From Vibrio coralliirubri (lineage in GTDB: Bacteria > Pseudomonadota > Gammaproteobacteria > Enterobacterales > Vibrionaceae), in NCBI RefSeq assembly GCF_024347375.1, contig NZ_AP025470.1, positions 1,922,001 through 1,986,000 of the forward strand: a stretch of DNA of 64,000 nucleotides. Reading direction: 5' to 3'. Shown here one piece after another: positions 19,076-32,436 of the stretch (position 1 is the stretch's first letter; each line of letters begins with the position of its first letter). Under the pieces are notes generated by a model. The model was not told the DNA's origin and ran no database searches. It was given only the letters and a program-made list of their open reading frames with translations. The position numbers and the translations under genes are program-made.

Positions 19076-20626
19076 TTATAGTGAGCCAACAAATGTCACC
19101 GTTGAGCGCGGAGGTACAAGGTAATCGTCTTGTTCTTTTTCTAATTCGACCAACGCCAAATCATGCTGCGCATTGGTAATGTGTGTTGTATAAGTGGCAG
19201 AATTAACAACGCCTTCTAAGTTAATAGAAACATTCTCTACCTTGTCACTCGTATTAACGGCAACAATCACCACTTTATCTTGTGTTGGACTGACATAAGC
19301 CGATGCCATCAAGCCATCAAGGTTGTCTACCCCACTCAGTTCTACACGCTGATAACCCGGGCGCACAAAGCGACTGAAGTTACCGACAGTCCACATCATT
19401 TTCGAATCTTCTACCGTATTGGCTTCTAAAGATGGGTCAATTTTCACCATACCATCTTTGTAATCATATGGCGTCAAACCTAACCACCAATGCCATGCTG
19501 AAGCGTTCAAACGAGTCAGGTCTCGATGCATGATGCGTCCCACATGTAACGCATAATCCATATCATCAGCCTCAAAGCCATGACCATCAAAGTCACGAGA
19601 ATAACCGCCGCCGCCCAAGACGCTCATTTCACTCATCCAAATTTCTGCACCCGGAGACACATCCTGTAGGTTTCCATATGTCATATCACGCAGCTTGCCT
19701 AAACGGTCTGGCCAAGCGTCAGAAAAGTAGCCATGTACTGAGATTTGGTTACCAATAATGTCTCTAATTTCAGGATCCCCTAACAGTTCATCAATGTAGT
19801 TTCGGTACAGGCCAACACCACGAGAATTCATGCCATTAGTTTGAGATGAACCGTCAAAGTTACGCTTATAAGCATCACGAAGTGCTGCTGTGAATTCGAC
19901 CACTTCACCGCCATCAATATGAATGTCGCTACGAATACCCGCTTCGTTCAGCTTTTTATCTAAACTACGGTATACCGCTTTGACTTCTTGCATATTGTAG
20001 CGATTGCCTTCTTGAGTCTGTCCTTCCCATTCCCACGTTGGCTCGTTAATTGGGCTGATGTAATTAACCGGGATCCCTACTTCTTCACTACGTAAGTAGG
20101 TCAACACTTCAACCAAAAAGTCGGAAAATGCATCTACATTTTCTGGCTTAAGGTTAGTCGAACCAAGATCATCCGCAGCCGTTGGGTGTGTTAATCCATT
20201 TTTAGTTAGATAATGCGGTGGGCTATTAGAAAATGCTATAAAATTGTCCACGCCTCGTTGATGCGCCTCTTGCATGAAGCGGATTTGTCCTTTTTGCTTG
20301 GTTTTGTCTATCTCACCACCTTGCTCTGGCACCAATAATTCAGCACGACGTAGTGTGTCTCGGATAAAGCTGCCATCACCTTGCTCTGCACTGCCTGCAC
20401 CTATATTAAATCGCCACGCTGTTAAACCAATGCCTTTGTCAGTAGAAAATAATAAGTCAGCGAGGTGGTCGATAGCTGCATCGTCCCCTTTTTTCTGCCA
20501 CTTATTAATTGTTGGGTTAATAGACCAAGCATCCGAAGCACCAAAGCTGTGTATTGTTTGTTTGGTATTTTCAATTTCCACATCTAGTGGGCTTTGTTGC
20601 GTAATTAAATTTAGAGATAGAGCCAA
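19076..20626 (-). CDS. GH30 endo-beta-1,6-galactanase-like hydrolase, 5' end replaced by IS sequence
   Basis: Native sequence runs from the stop at 19076 to 20589. The frame then continues into IS copy 2, ending at a TTG that would add 13 foreign residues (MALSLNLITQQSP). The native part begins almost at the catalytic domain (QTIHSFGASDAW), so the lost piece is probably mainly the signal peptide. GH30 signatures: acid/base Glu in PINEPTWEWEG (E195) and nucleophile Glu in IWMSEMSVLG (E333), counted from the TTG. These match beta-1,6-galactanases of the GH30_5 type. A C-terminal beta-sandwich ends the protein. With no secretion signal and no native promoter, the gene is probably inactive or makes a cytosolic enzyme. 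Confidence 0.85.
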   Translation of the reverse strand: MALSLNLITQQSPLDVEIENTKQTIHSFGASDAWSINPTINKWQKKGDDAAIDHLADLLFSTDKGIGLTAWRFNIGAGSAEQGDGSFIRDTLRRAELLVPEQGGEIDKTKQKGQIRFMQEAHQRGVDNFIAFSNSPPHYLTKNGLTHPTAADDLGSTNLKPENVDAFSDFLVEVLTYLRSEEVGIPVNYISPINEPTWEWEGQTQEGNRYNMQEVKAVYRSLDKKLNEAGIRSDIHIDGGEVVEFTAALRDAYKRNFDGSSQTNGMNSRGVGLYRNYIDELLGDPEIRDIIGNQISVHGYFSDAWPDRLGKLRDMTYGNLQDVSPGAEIWMSEMSVLGGGGYSRDFDGHGFEADDMDYALHVGRIMHRDLTRLNASAWHWWLGLTPYDYKDGMVKIDPSLEANTVEDSKMMWTVGNFSRFVRPGYQRVELSGVDNLDGLMASAYVSPTQDKVVIVAVNTSDKVENVSINLEGVVNSATYTTHITNAQHDLALVELEKEQDDYLVPPRSTVTFVGSL

Positions 20627-21643
20627 CCCGTTTCGCTTGTTTCTTAGTCAATACGACAAGTTTCAGGCATACCTAACCCAGTAAGCTTGTTCAACGCTTT
20701 TATCATCGCGTAAGTTTCACCCACCTGGGCATTGTAATTTCTTAAGCTCAGTTTCCCTCCTAGCAACTGTTTAACTCGATACATCGCTGTTTCTGAGAGT
20801 GAACGTTTGTGGTATCCATACCGCTCTTTCCAATACTTATTTGAGTCGTATAATTTCTGGCAACCCACGGCGAAATTTCGAGGGTGACCACGCTCCCAGA
20901 AGGCAGCCCCTTCTCTTGGGGGAATAAGCGCAATAGCTCCCTTAATCTTAATAGCAGCGTGACACGCTCTCGTGTCGTAAGCGCCATCACCAGACACCTC
21001 AAGGATACTTCGGCGTGTTTGTTTCAGTAAGTTCGGGAGTACTTCTCCATCTGTAACCGTCGATAAACTTAGCTCGGCGGCAATGATCTCATGAGTGTTG
21101 GTATCGACTGCAATATGCAGCTTTCGCCAGACTCTACGCTTGCCATCCGTCCCATGTTTTTTGACTTTCCATTCACCTTCGCCATAAACCTTAAGGCCAG
21201 TAGCATCAATGGCTAGGTGCTGTATCGCTCCTCTCGTTTTAGTCTTAAATGAAACCTCAACTTGCTTGGCTCTACGACTGATGCAGGTGTAATGCGGACA
21301 ACTTAACGGTACATGGGCTAACCTAAATATCGAGTCGATAAATCCTTGCAGCGCTCTCAATGGCATAGAAAAAACTCGTTTGACCATGAGTGCTGTCGTG
21401 ATAGCTAAATCACTGAACCGACGCGGCCTACCGCGCTTATTCTGTTTGCTTTGCGCCCATCCGCTTATTGCTTCTTCATCAATCCAAAAAGTCAGAGAAC
21501 CACGGTTAATGAGTGATCGGTTGTATTGCTTCCAGTTGGTTGTTTTATAACGAGGCTTAGGCATAGGACTACGAGATAGAGTGGAGGTAGCTGATCAGAT
21601 CGTAGGTTCTTGATTTAGTTCCATTGAATTACGCAACAAAGCC
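20590..21643 (-). mobile_element. IS5-family (IS903-like) insertion sequence, copy 2, without target duplication
   Basis: The same 1054-bp element with intact ends. The flanks are CATCTAGTG on the left (20581-20589) and GGCCATACC on the right (21644-21652), so no direct repeat is present. Both neighbouring genes are truncated exactly at the IS ends. This is the signature of a deletion next to the IS, or of recombination between two copies. Confidence 0.95.
20644..21564 (-). CDS. IS5-family transposase (copy 2)
   Basis: 306 residues, identical to copies 1 and 3, with the same DDE residues. The terminal repeats are intact, so the copy could still be active. Confidence 0.95.
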   Translation of the reverse strand: MPKPRYKTTNWKQYNRSLINRGSLTFWIDEEAISGWAQSKQNKRGRPRRFSDLAITTALMVKRVFSMPLRALQGFIDSIFRLAHVPLSCPHYTCISRRAKQVEVSFKTKTRGAIQHLAIDATGLKVYGEGEWKVKKHGTDGKRRVWRKLHIAVDTNTHEIIAAELSLSTVTDGEVLPNLLKQTRRSILEVSGDGAYDTRACHAAIKIKGAIALIPPREGAAFWERGHPRNFAVGCQKLYDSNKYWKERYGYHKRSLSETAMYRVKQLLGGKLSLRNYNAQVGETYAMIKALNKLTGLGMPETCRID

Positions 21644-22095
21644 GGCCATACCACTAATTTTTCACGTTCAACACGCTTTGAAGACATAGAAGGAATCATC
21701 GACCAGTAAGGAATATCCATGATCGTGTAAGTGACACCCCATAAGATATAAGTGACCGTTGCGTATACATACACCATATTTCCTTCGATATTATGGGTAT
21801 TGAACACCAACAATAGGAAAACAGAGTTAACTAGCGTACCAATCACAATCCAAGGGCGAAATTTCCCAAAACGAGTTCGAGTGTTATCAACAATCATACC
21901 CATTACAGGGTCAGTAACCGCATCAACAAAACGAGCGACGAGAAATAACGTACCAACAAATGCAGCAGATATTCCAACGACATCGGTGTAGTAGAACATT
22001 AAAAAGATATAAATAATGGAACAGGCGAAATCTTTTCCTAGAGCACCTAGACCATAAGAAAATTTTGTTTTTATCGATATACTACCTTCAGACAT
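21595..22095 (-). pseudogene. MelB-type galactoside:cation symporter, N-terminal fragment
   Basis: Native sequence covers 21644-22095, about 150 codons; the rest of the frame (to 21595) reads into the IS. It aligns well with the start of E. coli Mel[49 protein letters not shown] and [10 protein letters not shown]. Members of this GPH family are about 460-480 residues with 12 helices, so some 310 residues (about 950 bp) are gone. It lies 81 bp after lacZ and presumably imported galactosides for it. The fragment cannot form a transporter. Confidence 0.92.
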
Positions 22096-22144
22096 ATAAG
22101 GCTCCTTAGCCTTTGTAGTTAAATGATTCAGGGTTCAGAGAGTG

Positions 22145-22168
22145 GCTCACCCCTCATTGGAGGTGAGC
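22145..22168 (-). other. Intergenic stem-loop between lacZ and the transporter fragment
   Basis: GCTCACC (22145-22151) pairs with GGTGAGC (22162-22168) with no T-run after it. It sits between two co-directional genes and may stabilise the lacZ message or tune read-through. Confidence 0.5.
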
Positions 22169-22176
22169 TCAATTTG

Positions 22177-25293
<3,117 letters not shown>

Positions 25294-25309
25294 TTAAAGC
25301 CACAGTAAT

Positions 25310-25323
25310 TGTAACCGGTTACA
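25310..25323. promoter_or_regulatory. GalR/LacI-type operator upstream of lacZ
   Basis: A perfect 14-bp palindrome, TGTAACCGGTTACA, matches the GalR consensus core GTGTAAnCGnTTACAC. It lies 47 bases upstream of the lacZ ATG, where repression of lacZ by the nearby galR product would be expected. Confidence 0.8.
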
Positions 25324-25724
25324 AACAAAAACCCAAAAGACCCATCTAATCTAAACCCCACACACCAAACAGAATTAAACTCCAAACATTAACAAAAAAA
25401 TACACACACAAAGGATATAACACCACCGCAATCCATAAATGAGAGTTAACATCGAAATAATCTCATTCACCAAAACTATAAACCAACTAAAAATCATACG
25501 GGTAAATTAAGAGGTATTTGTCATTGCATATACAAACCCCATTACCATACATAGTGTTACATAAATTGTTACAGTAACTATTTATAGTATTTGCACCGCA
25601 CGTAACTTTAATCGTTCAAAGGTCATTTACCGTGAGAGTCACGTTCAACTTCGGTAAAGTTGGTTAAATTTATAGCGAAGCTCACACCTTTTTAGGTTGC
25701 TTTATAGATTTCAAATTCCCCAAA
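25324..25724. other. Upstream region of lacZ, with a second TGTTACA repeat cluster
   Basis: About 400 non-coding bases. TGTTACA occurs twice in direct order (25555-25561 and 25567-25573), and GTTACaGTAAC (25568-25578) is an 11-base palindrome with an odd centre. They resemble half-operators and could be a second regulator or GalR site. No ORF was found. Confidence 0.4.
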
Positions 25725-25751
25725 TAAAAAAGAGAGGCACAATGGCCTCTC
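25725..25751 (-). terminator. Terminator after the chitinase gene
   Basis: Stem GAGAGGC (25732-25738) with GCCTCTC (25745-25751), followed on the minus strand by a run of T from 25731 down to 25726. It lies about 42 bases after the chitinase stop. Confidence 0.82.
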
Positions 25752-25792
25752 CTTGATCGTCTAATTTATATAACTAGCGTTGAGCTATCAGA

Positions 25793-27981
25793 CTACAACT
25801 TAGTCCAAGCATCTTGCCAGTATTGGCTATCTGCTGGAGCGTAAGACGCACTTGCACACCATGCTGTGTATGGCCAAGGTTTACATTCGTACAAGCCATT
25901 ATCGCTGCCGACCACAATGTCACCCGCTGCGTAGTTTTTGCCCGCTTCATATGGAGGGTAATCACCTGGAGGAGGTGTTGTACCACCACCGTCTTTAACA
26001 GCGAACGAATAGTTTACCATCACCATTTCACCGTCAGACGCTTTACCGACTATTTCAAGTGCATATTGCCCTTCCGCTACATCGTACAAGTCGATGGTAA
26101 TAGCGCGGCTGTCCGTAACGTTGACCTTAGTTTGCTCAACCACAGTACCTGCACTGTTGATCACCATAGCGGTAACATCTAAGGCTTCATTTGATGTCAG
26201 TGTTAGATCTAAACGAACATTACCGTTATCTGGCGCATATTCTGATTGAAGGCCTGAAACAGCAAGCTCTAAGTCACCGCCCGATCTGGGTTACCACCAC
26301 AAGAAGAATCTGAAACTTTTCTCCAAACACCCCACTCACCAGTTGTTCCTGGTTCTTCGCCGCGAGTGTACCAACCTGCTCCCCACGTTGAACCGTCATG
26401 AGATACTTGATCACCTTCCACATAAACGGTGTCGGCATCCCATGTAGCAGCGCAGTTAGAACCATCAGTCACAGACACTTTACGGTCAGCGGTTACAGTC
26501 TGATTTGCGCTGTCTGTTACGCTATACACAAGTGTGTAGTTGCCGATTTCATTTACATCGACACTGCCAGTGTGTGTGATAGTGCTTGTTAGGTCGCCAT
26601 CTTCAGCATCATTCGCCGTCACGCCAGCCATAGCATCAAACGCAGTTCCCAACACAACGGTTGTGTCAGATACACCATTAAATACCGGCTTCTGGCTGTA
26701 AACCTCTACCGTTCTCGCTTTAGTAGTTTCGTTGTTATCGCTGTCTTTCACTCGGTAAATTAGAACGTAAGTACCAATAACACTGGTTTCAACGTAACCT
26801 TCAACATCGATTGATGACGTTAGATCGCCGTCTTCTTTGTCTGTTGCCGTTACGCCATCCATAGGATCAAACGTTGTTCCGTGGAGAACACGCGTATTTT
26901 CGACACCTTTTAGAACTGGCTCACCCTCGACTGGTGGTGGCGTTACTTGACCGTGTACAAACGGGCCGTAGTCTTTAATAAACTGCTCGTTGTATTGTTG
27001 ACCATTTTTGTTAGTGCCCATGTCCCAGTTGATAGACCAAGTCATCACACCACGTAGCGGTTGACCTTGCGCCGTTAGGCTATCAAATGCGTCGTATAAA
27101 TCTTGTGGCTCTTGTACAAAACCGGTTGCTGCAGCATCTATGCTTGAAGGAATACCAAACACGAGCTTGTCATGTGGGATCTTGTGGAAGCCACGCGTTC
27201 CGTTGATAAGAGAATCAGAAATGTAGTAGATAAACTCTTCTTTTAACGCATCGTTATTTTGAGCAATCCAACCCACACCTTCCACCCAGATACCATCGCC
27301 ACCTTGGTTGTAGAACTGTGGGTTAATCCAGTCGTAGTAGCCTTCTAGATTGTCGATATAAGGAACGTACTTACCACCTGTCGTTAGATACGGAAACTCA
27401 GGCGCCATAGTAATAAGGAAGTTTTTACCTTCTGCGCGGTAGTGATCTTTTACCAACTTAAGTGCATCAGGAATCACGGTTTGGTTGTTTGCTGCGGTTA
27501 CGGCTGCTTGTTCAAGGTCGATATCTAGACCATCGAAACCGTAACGCTCGGTAAGACGGATAATCTCATCAGCAAAGGCTCTTTCATCACCGGTTTCTAG
27601 CTCTACGTGTGCATCAGCACCACCCAAAGCCAACAGTACAGAGCGACCTTGCTTGTTGAGTTCAGAGATTTGGTCAATAAATTGTTCTTCTGAAAGCCCA
27701 ATGGTTGGGTCCAGTTTAAAAGTTGGGATTCGACCATCAGCCACATCGTAAACCTTCATGAATGACACATTCACGATGTTGTACATTGGGTTCACTTCAT
27801 CCAGCGTCACACATGGCGCATTACCACCTTGGTAGCCGCCACCGTCACACCAGTTATGCCAATAGCCAACCACGACGCCAGAGTCTGGATTCGTCATATC
27901 TGAACCATTCGCATAAACAGCGCCAGACATAGCCGCCATGCCGACCGATACTGCTAATTGTAGAGCTTTACGTTTCAACAT
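25793..27981 (-). pseudogene. Secreted GH18 chitinase with a frameshift before its C-terminal domains
   Basis: The start is the ATG at 27981, with AAGGAAG about ten bases upstream; the frame extends 11 codons further without such a site. Signal peptide 1-24 (cut after AVYA). The GH18 domain has catalytic DGLDIDLE (150-157, Glu157). Two DUF5011 Ig-like repeats and a CBM5/12 (CAATWDADTVYVEGDQ) follow. The frame stops at TAG 26269, but the -1 frame continues directly as GDLELAVSGLQSEY through an Fn3/Ig-like segment to a second CBM5/12 ending at 25793. One base appears missing in the GATCGGGCGGTGAC stretch (about 26273-26287). Intact length would be about 729 residues. The shortened protein keeps the catalytic domain and one chitin-binding module, so it may still be active. 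Confidence 0.88.
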
Positions 27982-28014
27982 TAGTCCCACTTCCTTACTT
28001 AACAGCTGTGCCAA

Positions 28015-28469
28015 TCACAACCGAACCAATTCATTGTAATCATGAATATTTATAGAGAAGTAATGGAATTTATAGGAAAAGATGACCTTTGATTTAACTT
28101 GTGATTTTAAGTAACAGATTGAATATCAGAATCAATATGATTTTGACTTTTCATTCAAATTGAAATGCTAAAAAACTGTTATTTCCGGTCGAATGCATTG
28201 ACCATACAAATATTTAATCAACCTTAATTCACTAAGATAATTAACCAAAAATATAAAAAATCACCGATAGGAAAAAATGAACTTTAAATCGGCAAAAATC
28301 ACCCAAAACACGCCGTAATTACTGACCTCAGACCAGATACCATTGCGAGTGATATCACTAAAATAGCCTGGATATAGCCATCATACATGTGCTAGCAATA
28401 CACACGTATAACGGAATATAGGAGTAAGAATTTGTGGAATTTTAAATGTATACCTCGGGAGTTTTTCAG
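28015..28469. other. AT-rich non-coding region upstream of chitinase
   Basis: 455 bases with no credible ORF, RNA gene or recognised operator. It is presumably the chitinase promoter region plus the 3' flank of the DHH gene. Confidence 0.5.
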
Positions 28470-29468
28470 TTAACCTTCAGTACCAGATGAATAATATGCA
28501 TCCAATAGTGAAATAAAATTCACTTTATCAAGTTCATTAAGTTGATTAATTCCAGCCGCTGCTTTTCGTCCCCCGCCAGTCGCAAAACTTGAGCAAATTT
28601 CGTCTGCACCCGTTCTGTTTGATAATGGTGCCCGTAAGCTCACCGTGTAAGACTCGCCATCTTGGTTTTTCGTTAATACTGCTTGCGCTCGGTTTGGATC
28701 TTGATTAACGATTTCATTACCAAATACGCCACTGATGCGCCTTGCCCAAGCCTCACCTGGCAGTTCAAACACACGTGCGGCTTCACTTTCATAAACAGGA
28801 GCAAGGTTTGATAACTGTTGGCGATCATTTTGATAAGCTGCTCGTAGTCGATAAAACACAGAGTCTTTATCATCCAAAAGATCAAACGGATTCGGGTATT
28901 GATAAAGGGTTTTGTAGAGCTCAGCTGGCGTGAAATGCAAATCACTGAGTGACGAACCGTAACCATTGTAGTTAACCAAGGTACCTAGCTCTTCTAAAAA
29001 CTCGGTTTGAGATTCACCGAATCCATTTTCATCCGCTAGCCGCGCGGCCACAGTTTTTAGATTGTCGCCAAAGGCAGCCGCGACTGCCCAAGCCACATGC
29101 GCACCATTCAGCTTCTGGTTAATCAGCAAGCTCGTGCAGCTCTCTGGCGCGGTATCAATCAGAGTATCTAAATACTCAGAAGTTGGGACATTCCCTGTTC
29201 GGTGGTGATCGCAATAAAATACATTGATGTTGGCGTCTAGCAGTGAGTGCAATGCAGGCAGGTTTTTCTCCATCGATACATCTAAAACGGTCACGGAAGA
29301 CACATCGCCTTGCTTGCCCGGCTCCATCATTTGAGTAACAACTTGAGAGACCAACTTAATATCACGCTTTACACCTGTAATGAGCACGCTCTCTCTTGGC
29401 TCACTTAATCGCAGCTGTAACAACGCGATTATGCCATCTGCGTCTCCGTTGAATACGTCGTAGTGCAT
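28470..29468 (-). CDS. DHH-family phosphoesterase-like protein
   Basis: 332 residues. Starts HYDVFNGDADGI, the DHH-superfamily motif I with metal-binding Asp residues. TVLDVSMEKN (motif II) and FYCDHHRTG (motif III, the DHH triad) follow. Near the C-terminus, GGGRKAAAGI is the DHHA1 glycine-rich substrate loop. Relatives hydrolyse oligonucleotides or cyclic dinucleotides (NrnA, GdpP), but this branch has no assigned substrate. There is no signal or membrane segment. It is a single gene, divergent from the small protein at 29708. Confidence 0.85.
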   Translation of the reverse strand: MHYDVFNGDADGIIALLQLRLSEPRESVLITGVKRDIKLVSQVVTQMMEPGKQGDVSSVTVLDVSMEKNLPALHSLLDANINVFYCDHHRTGNVPTSEYLDTLIDTAPESCTSLLINQKLNGAHVAWAVAAAFGDNLKTVAARLADENGFGESQTEFLEELGTLVNYNGYGSSLSDLHFTPAELYKTLYQYPNPFDLLDDKDSVFYRLRAAYQNDRQQLSNLAPVYESEAARVFELPGEAWARRISGVFGNEIVNQDPNRAQAVLTKNQDGESYTVSLRAPLSNRTGADEICSSFATGGGRKAAAGINQLNELDKVNFISLLDAYYSSGTEG

Positions 29469-29707
29469 GTTGTTCCTCTTCCTATAGATTTAACCGTTTG
29501 CCAGAAACGCGCCAATTCGTTTGTGTGTTCGATAGTCTGTCATTATTTTAGTTATATTTCACAGATACTTAAGTCTATTTTGGAATGCCTTATTCTCATT
29601 AGATTGAAAAGATAAACACATTAATAATATTGTATGACTTATATCACAGTAAACTAACCTGAAAAGATTATAAAATAAGCGCCTCCCACTTAATGATAAA
29701 GAGACGA

Positions 29708-29947
29708 ATGAACACTACCACCACTCTTGTTTATGACACTTTGAAAAGCCTTGCTGCTCACGCTCCTGAGCAACATGCCGAGATTCGCCAGCGTTTATAT
29801 GAGCAGTTGAGCCTGCCATTTAACAAGCAGCTCTCGTTATACGCTAATGTGCTTGGTCCTATCAGCTCAGGTAAGTTAGCGGGATGCGACAATATTGATA
29901 AAGCGGTTGAACTGGCACTGGATGTGCTGGAAGGCCGAAATAAGTAA
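29708..29947 (+). CDS. Small conserved hypothetical protein (79 residues)
   Basis: The ATG at 29708 follows AAAGAGACGA and is preferred over one five codons earlier. The protein is mostly helical and soluble with no Cys (MNTTTTLVYDTLKSLAAH at the start; a conserved-looking NKQLSLYANVLGPISSGKL). I do not recognise the family. A clear terminator 25 bp after the stop and the upstream AT-rich region support a real gene. Confidence 0.6.
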   Translation: MNTTTTLVYDTLKSLAAHAPEQHAEIRQRLYEQLSLPFNKQLSLYANVLGPISSGKLAGCDNIDKAVELALDVLEGRNK

Positions 29948-29969
29948 TTCCCCTTTAAATACGTAATAT

Positions 29970-30007
29970 AACGGCCCAGATCTTCCCCCAGATCGGGCCG
30001 TTTTTTT
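29970..30007 (+). terminator. Terminator after the 79-residue protein gene
   Basis: AACGGCCC-AGATCT pairs with AGATCGGGCCGTT (29970-30002), followed by seven T. Confidence 0.88.
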
Positions 30008-30039
30008 ATTCTTGTCTTTTATCTAACTGAATTTCTGAC

Positions 30040-30069
30040 ACAAAAAAGGCGCAGATGATCCGCGCCTTT
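30040..30069 (-). terminator. Terminator after the chemoreceptor gene
   Basis: AAAGGCGC (30045-30052) pairs with GCGCCTTT (30062-30069). A T-run follows on the minus strand, 22 bases after the stop. Confidence 0.85.
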
Positions 30070-30090
30070 GGTTTAGTTTCTTCTGAATGT

Positions 30091-31866
30091 TTACGAAGTC
30101 TTGAACTGCGCGACCGCTTGGTCCATATCGTTCGCTTGCTCTGCTACCTTGTCCACTTCGACTAAGCAATGCTGCGCCGAAGCGTTATTATCATTCGAGA
30201 TTGTGTTGAGCTCAGTGATTGAGTCGCTCACTTGCGCCATTACTGCACCCTGCTCTTCAATCGCTGAGGCAATACGTTCTGAATTACCTTGGATGCTTTC
30301 CATATCGCTCAAGATAAGTTGCAAGCTTGCATCCAGTTCTTCCGAATCTTTCAGCGTTAGTTGGCCTTGTTGATTACACTCGCCAATCTCTGTCATCGAT
30401 GCCTGCATCTGGCTTTGAATCGCACTCACCACTGAGGTTATTTCTGTGGTCGATTGATGCGTTCTGCTTGCTAGTGCGCGTACTTCATCGGCAACCACAG
30501 CAAAGCCACGACCTTGTTCACCCGCACGTGCTGCTTCAATTGCTGCGTTCAATGCCAATAGGTTAGTTTGTTCTGCAATGCCTTGGATGATGTTTACTGC
30601 ATCGCCGATTTGATCAACATGATGGTTCAGTGAGCTGATCGAATCTTGGCTACTTGAAAGACGTTCAGACAACTGGGTGATGTTGCTGATGGTTTCAACC
30701 ACCACTTCACGGCCTTTATCCGCATTCACTTTCGCTTGATGTACACCTTCAGCCGCAACCGATGTACTTTCAGAGATCTCGCCAATGGTGAGTACCATCT
30801 CTTGCACTGACGTTGTCATGGTTGAGGTGTGATTTGCTTGAACTTCAAACTGTTTGATTACTGACTCTAGCTCGTCATGCATGTTCGACGTGCTTTGTGT
30901 CAGTTGCAGTGATTTAGATTGAGAGGCAGCGATAAGCCCTTCCAGTTGATCCAACAGTTGGTTGAAGTACTGGCCTAGCGTACTGAGCTCGTCTTTACCA
31001 TCTAGGTGAGAACGAATAGACACGTCGTTTGAATTAACGATATTACGGATAACCGAAAGCAGTGACTCAATTTTGCCAATGATGGAACGGACAATTAACC
31101 AACTGAACAGAATGATCGACACAAGCAATGTGACGCAAAGGATGTTGTTGATCAGCGATAGTTTGTCCATCTCTTGCTGCGTTTGTTGGTCTAGCACCGC
31201 CGAGAATTCTTTAAACTGAGTCTCGATAACGTGCGAGCCAGAACGCGTTTCGCCTAGCAGGCCTTCGTTATGCTTCAAACCGATCACGCGCTTCTGCTCA
31301 ACCACTTGGCGAGCAGCCTCAATCAAAGCAGCTGAGCTACTCATATTCGAAGTTATAGAAAGAACACTCGGGTCAAACTCCCCCTTCTCAATTAAGTCAT
31401 TGAACAGGTAAAGTTCGATTTTTTGTTCAGCACTGGCTGTCGCGCTGATGTTATCGAGCAAAACATGAAACTCGCCTAGCAAACCTTTGTCACGTGCTAG
31501 CCCATAGACTTCGCTCGCTTTTACTAGGTTAACAAAGCTGGTGTGGTAGGTTTCGATGTCTTCACGTAGGTGTGTACTGTTGGCTAAACCTAAATCACTG
31601 AGCACTGTATCTAGCTCAGATTCCGACGCTAAGAATTTGTTGTAATTTACGTCGAACTTGTCGAGGTATTTCATATCGCTACGCAGCAAGAAATCTTTCT
31701 CGTTACGGCGAAGGTTGAGCAAGCGCACTTCAAGTTCTTTGGTAATTTGTTTGGCTTCGCTCATTTGAGCGGTGGTGTCTGCAAATTGTGATGTGGTAAA
31801 CAGCAGTGAAATCATGCCGAAGATGGAGAACATCCCCAGCGAATAGAGCTTTTTCTTTATATTCAT
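30091..31866 (-). CDS. Methyl-accepting chemotaxis protein
   Basis: 591 residues. N-terminal TM1 (about 9-27), a large helical periplasmic sensor (about 28-240, heavily charged, [11 protein letters not shown] near the start, like HBM-type bimodular sensors), TM2 (about 242-264), HAMP, then the cytoplasmic signalling coiled coil. The conserved tip has the core [19 protein letters not shown], which contacts CheA/CheW. There is no C-terminal NWETF-like CheR tether. The ligand is unknown. It acts in the inner membrane and sends signals to the flagellar motor. Monocistronic. Confidence 0.93.
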   Translation of the reverse strand: MNIKKKLYSLGMFSIFGMISLLFTTSQFADTTAQMSEAKQITKELEVRLLNLRRNEKDFLLRSDMKYLDKFDVNYNKFLASESELDTVLSDLGLANSTHLREDIETYHTSFVNLVKASEVYGLARDKGLLGEFHVLLDNISATASAEQKIELYLFNDLIEKGEFDPSVLSITSNMSSSAALIEAARQVVEQKRVIGLKHNEGLLGETRSGSHVIETQFKEFSAVLDQQTQQEMDKLSLINNILCVTLLVSIILFSWLIVRSIIGKIESLLSVIRNIVNSNDVSIRSHLDGKDELSTLGQYFNQLLDQLEGLIAASQSKSLQLTQSTSNMHDELESVIKQFEVQANHTSTMTTSVQEMVLTIGEISESTSVAAEGVHQAKVNADKGREVVVETISNITQLSERLSSSQDSISSLNHHVDQIGDAVNIIQGIAEQTNLLALNAAIEAARAGEQGRGFAVVADEVRALASRTHQSTTEITSVVSAIQSQMQASMTEIGECNQQGQLTLKDSEELDASLQLILSDMESIQGNSERIASAIEEQGAVMAQVSDSITELNTISNDNNASAQHCLVEVDKVAEQANDMDQAVAQFKTS

Positions 31867-32341
31867 ATACGTGGCTCGTCTTTACTAAATTAACTATAAG
31901 TATCTAAATAAATCGCATTAAAGGATGGATATCCAACTTGCGCGACCTGATTATTGTTATGGTTTTTTTATCGATAATGAGCGTCTTAAACTGTGGCTTC
32001 TAAGTCCACTAGCTATGACGTTCTCAATTGCATTTAAACAGCAAATGAAGCAGCCAACTAAAGTTAATTTTATCAATAACACAAATTTATTACATGTACA
32101 TTAGTTGAATGATAAAAGTGAGAGACAGCTATTTGACGGAGTGTGAGGGCTTGAACACCTTACTATGTAAGGCTTTGAATTAAAACACTTTGGACTATTA
32201 TTGACCTGATGGTTAGAAATGACACTTTTTTGGCTCATCAGAGGAGCAAGAACGAAGCGCAATATTGGAGATTTTGACTTGTTTTTAAACGGTGAACCCA
32301 TCGATTGGTTTTTGGTACAGTCGATCGTAAATGGCGAAAAA
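31867..32341. other. AT-rich non-coding region between chemoreceptor and marR
   Basis: About 475 bases. An open frame of 73 codons at 32219-32440 overlaps the marR terminator and shows no family resemblance, so it is not called. Nothing else was recognised. Confidence 0.5.
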
Positions 32342-32379
32342 AAAAATGGACCTACTCAATTAGAGTCAGGTCCATTTTT
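32342..32379 (-). terminator. Terminator after marR
   Basis: AATGGACCT (to 32353) pairs with AGGTCCATT (from 32368). A long T-run follows on the minus strand, about 60 bases after the stop. Confidence 0.85.
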
Positions 32380-32436
32380 GGATTTCTTAATCAATCGCTT
32401 TGCAGTTAATAAGTTAGAGTGCGAACTTAAAGCTGA

